Shown here in pieces: positions 60,051 to 64,000 of a stretch of DNA of 64,000 nucleotides. Under the pieces are notes generated by a model. The model had not been told where the DNA came from. It saw only the letters and a program-made list of their open reading frames with translations, and did no database searches. The position numbers and the translations under genes were made by a program. Within the stretch, counting starts at the first letter, position 1, and each line of letters begins with the position of its first letter. The DNA is from Phragmites australis (Eukaryota; Streptophyta; Magnoliopsida; Poales; Poaceae): assembly GCF_958298935.1 (NCBI RefSeq), contig NC_084924.1:3348001-3412000 (forward strand), given 5' to 3'.

Positions 60051-60917
60051 TTGAAGATTGCTTGCCCAGAAGATCCCATCCGCTGGAAGCTAACATGCCA
60101 GCGACAATAATACCTTAGTCAATACTCAAGCTCTCCTGCCAGGCTGCATCACCATTCTATGACCCAACAGTAACACATGCCCCAAGTTCCATTCCCTTGG
60201 CAGTAAGCCTAATTTCACTTTTCCCACCGACTTACACAATAGCCTAGATGGGGAGCTTTGGGCCCAAAACATGTCACCCTATGGGACGGCCCACTCACCA
60301 AAGTTCAGCCTAATAGCTAAATGAGAGGCAGAACTGATGGAGTGTAATGTACCATAACATGGCCCAAAAGTTGCACCACTAGGCACGCCTACTAGTTCCC
60401 ACTCCAACCTGCTCAACGAAAATGCAGAACTCACTGCACTGCCACCCATAACCTGTCTCCTCCATCTAGCCAGCCTGCCTCCTCCGAAACTTCTTATAAT
60501 CTTAGAATCCTTCTAAACTTGAACCCCAAAATTTCCTCCTCCCTAACTTTTGCCGGATCGTACCTCCTAAATTTCAGATGCAATTTAGGAGGTGTGAATT
60601 GAAAAACAACCGAAAAACAGATAGAAACTGTTAGATCACATGATTCAAACTACAACCGGAAAACGGACATTTTGACCGCGCCAAGAATAGAAGTCTTCCT
60701 GCAGCTCCCGCCATCTTTCTCCCATGCGTTTTCTCTCCACCGCCCAAAGCTCCCGATATACGCCTACGCATCCCTCACCAAACGCAATTACGCAACCCAT
60801 CGATCAAGCAAGGAGCCGCGCGCGAGCACCGGCCACCAGCCCGCCGGCTGTCTCTCTCTCTCTCTCCCTCCCTCACTCCTCGGGCACGCGGGAGACCGAG
60901 GCGCGCGGCGATCAGCC
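60051..60917 (+). other. Upstream region and leader of the LIFEGUARD-like gene
   Basis: No other gene. The last 70 bp contain a (CT)n-rich leader (tctctctctctctctccctccc, about 60849-60870) directly before the start codon at 60918. Such CT-rich leaders are common in plant promoters. No clear TATA box was identified. Confidence 0.5.
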
Positions 60918-61995
60918 ATGGGCAAGCAGGGTAAATGCAGCCACGACGCCGAGGCGTGCTACCCTCCGGGGCCCGCCGGCGGCGGCGCGATGTATCCGTA
61001 CATGATCGAGAGCCCGCAGCTGCGGTGGGCCTTCATCCGCAAGGTGTACGTCATCGTGTCGCTGCAGCTGCTGCTGACGGTGGCCGTCGCCGCGGCGGTC
61101 AACCTCGTGGGCCCCATCAGGGTCTTCTTCCGCGCCCGCACCCCGGCCGCGATCGCCGCCTTCGTCCTCATCATCCTCTCCCCCCTCATCGGTACGTGAC
61201 GCACGGTGCCCTCGATTCTCGTTTGATCGACGGCCGACGGTGCATATATTAATCGTCGATCGGCTGGCTGATCGGTGCATTTTGGTGGCCGACGACGTTG
61301 AGCAGTGATGATCCCGATGATATATTGGCGGAAGCGGCACCCGATCAATCTCGTGCTCCTCGCGCTCTTCACCGTCTGCGTCAGCTTCGCCGTCGGGCTC
61401 GGCTGCCTATCCGCCAAAGGTACACGCAAGCACGATCGTGCTTCTTGACATGCGCGACCACATTGTGCATGCTAGCTTGTAGAACTAATTCATGTTGAGC
61501 TATATGATACATCTGGAGACTAACAGGGATCGTGATCCTGGAGGCGGCGGGGATAACGATGGTGGTGGTGGTCGGGCTGACCCTCTACACGTTCTGGGCA
61601 GCCAAGAGAGGCTACGACTTCGAGTTCCTCGGCCCCTTCCTCGTCGCCGCGTGCCTCGTCCTCCTGCTCTACTCGCTCGTCCAGGTGAATCCGTGCTTGC
61701 CTGCTTGTCATCGAAATCCCACTGCAAATCGATTCGCCTAGCTGCTCTGCTCCGCTCCGCTCCGCTCACATGGGTGCGCGGCTTGCAGATTCTGTTCCCG
61801 ATGGGCAGGACGATGACACTGGTGTACGGCTGCGTCGCCGCGCTGGTGTTCTCAGGCTTCATCATCTACGACACCGACAACCTCATCAAGCGCTACACCT
61901 ACGACGAGTACGTCGCCGCGGCCATCGAGCTCTACCTCGACATCATCAACCTCTTCCAGGCGATCCTCGCCATTCTTGAAGCTGCCGATGGATAA
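60918..61995 (+). CDS. LIFEGUARD / Bax-inhibitor-1-like multi-pass membrane protein
   Basis: Coding exons 60918-61191, 61306-61419, 61527-61684 and 61789-61995 give 250 residues, normal for plant LFG proteins. All introns are GT-AG. The N-terminal 40 residues are soluble. Hydrophobic segments lie at about residues 43-64, 77-97, 105-125, 131-151, 161-182 and 193-208, with a short hydrophobic C-terminal part at 232-246. Family hallmarks are RWAFIRKVYVIV, RKRHPINLVLLALFT, ILEAAGIT, GYDFEFLGPFL, then the acidic FSGFIIYDTDNLIK and YVAAAIELYLDIINLF near the end (conserved Asp residues linked to Ca2+/pH sensing in the family). These proteins sit in ER, Golgi or vacuolar membranes and modulate cell death, calcium and pathogen responses. 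The start was chosen because MGKQGK fits other members and the frame upstream is leader. The PITH gene faces it tail to tail. Confidence 0.95.
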
Positions 61996-62616
61996 GAGGA
62001 TCAGCCTGTTCTGCCAATTTGTGAGCACACCAGATCATATGTAACGTACCAAGATGGGTTGCAAACTTGCAAGACAATTTGTACCGTATAGATAGGGTCG
62101 AACAGAACCGCCGTGATTGGACATTTACAAGGAAATATTGCCAATCCAATTCATTACTCTACATCACAGCAGCCGCAAAAAGATTACCAAGCCATCAGGC
62201 CAGCAACAGAGCTCTGTGCATGACAAATTGCAGCGATAATGCATTCATCGGTTTCAGAAATGTTCGAAAACAAAAAAGAAATGTTCACCACAAACCAAAC
62301 TTCCCAGAAACGAAGTATCGCTAGCAAGTTTAGCAAAGACGATCAAACGGCCATGCGGTAATTTTGGTTCATTCTCGAAACCAATTCGGATTTCTGGAAG
62401 GAATATCGTTTCATTTGTCACACCCAAGCCATAAATAGCAGGATTACAAGATGCCAAGAGGCAATCGCTTCAGCATCACCAGACTCACTCTCAAACAACG
62501 CATGTATAGAATTGGGGCAAAAAGTTGCCAAGATCAACTAGAAATTGCTCAATTCAACAGTTAACTGTTTCTAGTATGCCATACACCCGCAAGAACACGC
62601 TAAGCTTTGTATGGTC
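61996..62616. other. Convergent intergenic region
   Basis: Holds the 3' untranslated regions of the LIFEGUARD-like gene (+) and of the PITH-domain gene (-). No further gene. Confidence 0.6.
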
Positions 62617-63941
62617 TTAGTGCTCTTCTATCTTCTTCAGGTCCTTCATATTTGTCGTGTCCACACTGCAAAAAGAACCAAACAATTTTAGCTTTAGGAA
62701 AATGACACCTTCCATCATACATGCATCTGGGAGGAAGGTGAGGGGGCGGAAGAGTTTCTCAATCCCAATGCCTGAAGATGGATTTTTTTTTCTCCAGGCA
62801 CATTCTGATCTGATTTGGTAAAATGATTGCTTTAACCATTCAATTATCGCTAAATTAGCCAGTTACTAAATCTGGCAAAAGTCATAGCCACTTTTTGTGA
62901 TATAGGCACATACAAATGTGCAAGCACAAAAGGCCTTCTTCAATCCTACATCCCTTACGAAGTTAAAAGATCATGAAGGGGGAAACAGCAATGTGCATAG
63001 CTGGGATCAGTACCCATAGGTTGCACCGTCACTGAACTATCTTATCAATCACCAAGCAGCCAATCAACTCCTTAAATCAAATGTCTATTTATACCAATCT
63101 AACACTAATCCTCACAAATTCAATTAACCTCATTAGCTCGGAGAATACATGTTTCCAATTCCTGCTCTTATTCCGGGAATGCAATTTCTCCTTCCCAAAA
63201 TAAGTCAGTAATATTCCGCCTGGGTCTTCTTCGGTTACTTTACTTTAAACGAGTCATCATCCTTTTACTTATCTTCACACTAACAAAACTAGATTAATTA
63301 TGACCATTGCAAAAAAAAAAAGGGAGCACCAACCAAATGGGAAACATAACAGTGTGCATCAAATGCAGTTACTCTGTTAGTAAAACAAGTAAAAATAAAA
63401 ACTTACGTCGTTCCATATAGCGCAATCTTCTGAATTTTTGAGATATCACTTCCACCTTGGTTGTCCTCAATAAATATAGTCAGGCTAGAATGATAACGAA
63501 AGGCCATAAGAAACAGCAAGAGGACACTAAAAGTGGGGAGAAAGCACGCACACCAGAGAAATGTGCATACCTGCGAACATTTTGGAACTTGACATACTTT
63601 AGAGTCAAGGGTTTATTCTGCAAAGAAGAAAGGCCAAGGCTCATCAATTTGAGGTAAAACAATAATGACCATGATGTCAAAGACTAGATGGCCATCAATG
63701 AAAATATTTAAAAGTGGAGTGATAAGTTCCGGAAAAAAAATACCTCTACCAAATGATTAGAGGATAGATCAAGACTGTCACTTGGTGGATAGTCATTGAC
63801 ATTGCTGCCATTTATTGCATAAATTTATGGTCAGCCTAAATGGAAATGATAATGTGTTTCGAAAAGTTTGAACTAGTCAAGAGGCAGTATACCTGAAACC
63901 CATATGCTCTTTGTTGGAGAAGAGCTTTACCGTTTTTGGGC
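62617..63941 (-). CDS. PITH-domain protein (At3g04780-like), C-terminal part
   Basis: Five coding exons on the minus strand, in reading order 63893-63941, 63744-63804, 63571-63617, 63407-63484 and 62617-62665, join in frame with GT-AG introns. They encode about the last 94 residues; earlier exons lie beyond 64000. The protein reads [60 protein letters not shown], ending LKKIEEH. This is the signature of the PITH (proteasome-interacting thioredoxin) domain in its short, thioredoxin-free plant form. In animals and fungi the domain docks thioredoxin-like proteins to the 26S proteasome; in plants the role is not well known. The stop is TAA at 62617-62619. No break was seen, so the gene appears functional but is cut by the window edge. 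Confidence 0.93.
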
Positions 63942-64000
63942 CTGTTATGACAAAAGAGACATTATTGTTTGAAAAAGAAGCACAACCAGAAAAATTGCAG

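Noticed and set aside
1..64000. CRISPR array, operon, phage or bacterial mobile island
   Set aside because: None seen; intron-bearing genes and plant transposons show this is a plant nuclear sequence.

Overview
The window looks like nuclear DNA of a grass. Genes are few, GC-rich at their 5' ends and split by GT-AG introns. The space between them is AT-rich and packed with nested plant transposons: Tourist-like MITEs with TTA/TAA target duplications, a Stowaway-like MITE, foldback elements, Ty1/copia and Ty3/gypsy remnants, solo LTRs and L1-type LINE relics. There is no bacterial signal, CRISPR array or operon. The species cannot be fixed from the sequence alone.

Five loci look intact or functional. 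(1) A two-exon gene for 60S ribosomal protein L4 (14438-17654, +) has a telo-box/site II promoter and a 2-kb intron carrying MITEs. (2) A proline-rich protein gene with a transit-peptide-like N-terminus (20878-21381, +) has three ABRE-type motifs upstream. (3) A MIR167 gene (hairpin about 49781-49930, +) has a TATA box about 400 bp upstream. (4) A four-exon LIFEGUARD/Bax-inhibitor-1-like membrane protein gene lies at 60918-61995 (+). (5) The last five coding exons of a PITH-domain protein gene (62617-63941, -) face it convergently; its 5' end lies beyond the window.

Two broken gene fragments are clear. The 3' end of a cytosolic pyruvate kinase gene (13275-14109, -) has a frameshift and stops abruptly just before the RPL4 promoter. 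The 3' end of a TSJT1/aluminium-induced (YGL/LRDR) protein gene (55607-56129, -) has a Trp-to-stop change.

Layout: 1-13 kb is repeat-rich (LINE relics, MITEs, antisense LTRs) with a possible MIR408-like hairpin near 5.2 kb. 13-21.5 kb holds the pyruvate kinase relic, RPL4 and the proline-rich gene. 22-43 kb is almost wholly transposon-derived: a copia pol relic, a gypsy pol relic with a possible antisense ORF, an 831-bp palindrome and a LINE. 43.5-48.9 kb is a 4.5-kb solo LTR with a perfect 5-bp target duplication inside a 20-bp minisatellite, itself within an older LTR element. 49-53 kb holds MIR167. 53.5-60 kb is a second repeat cluster with the TSJT1 relic. 60.9-64 kb is genic. The genes are unrelated housekeeping, regulatory and stress genes and form no joint pathway. 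I found no convincing new biological system; the most interesting items are the large palindromic elements, the MIR408-like hairpin and the pyruvate kinase relic head-to-head with RPL4.
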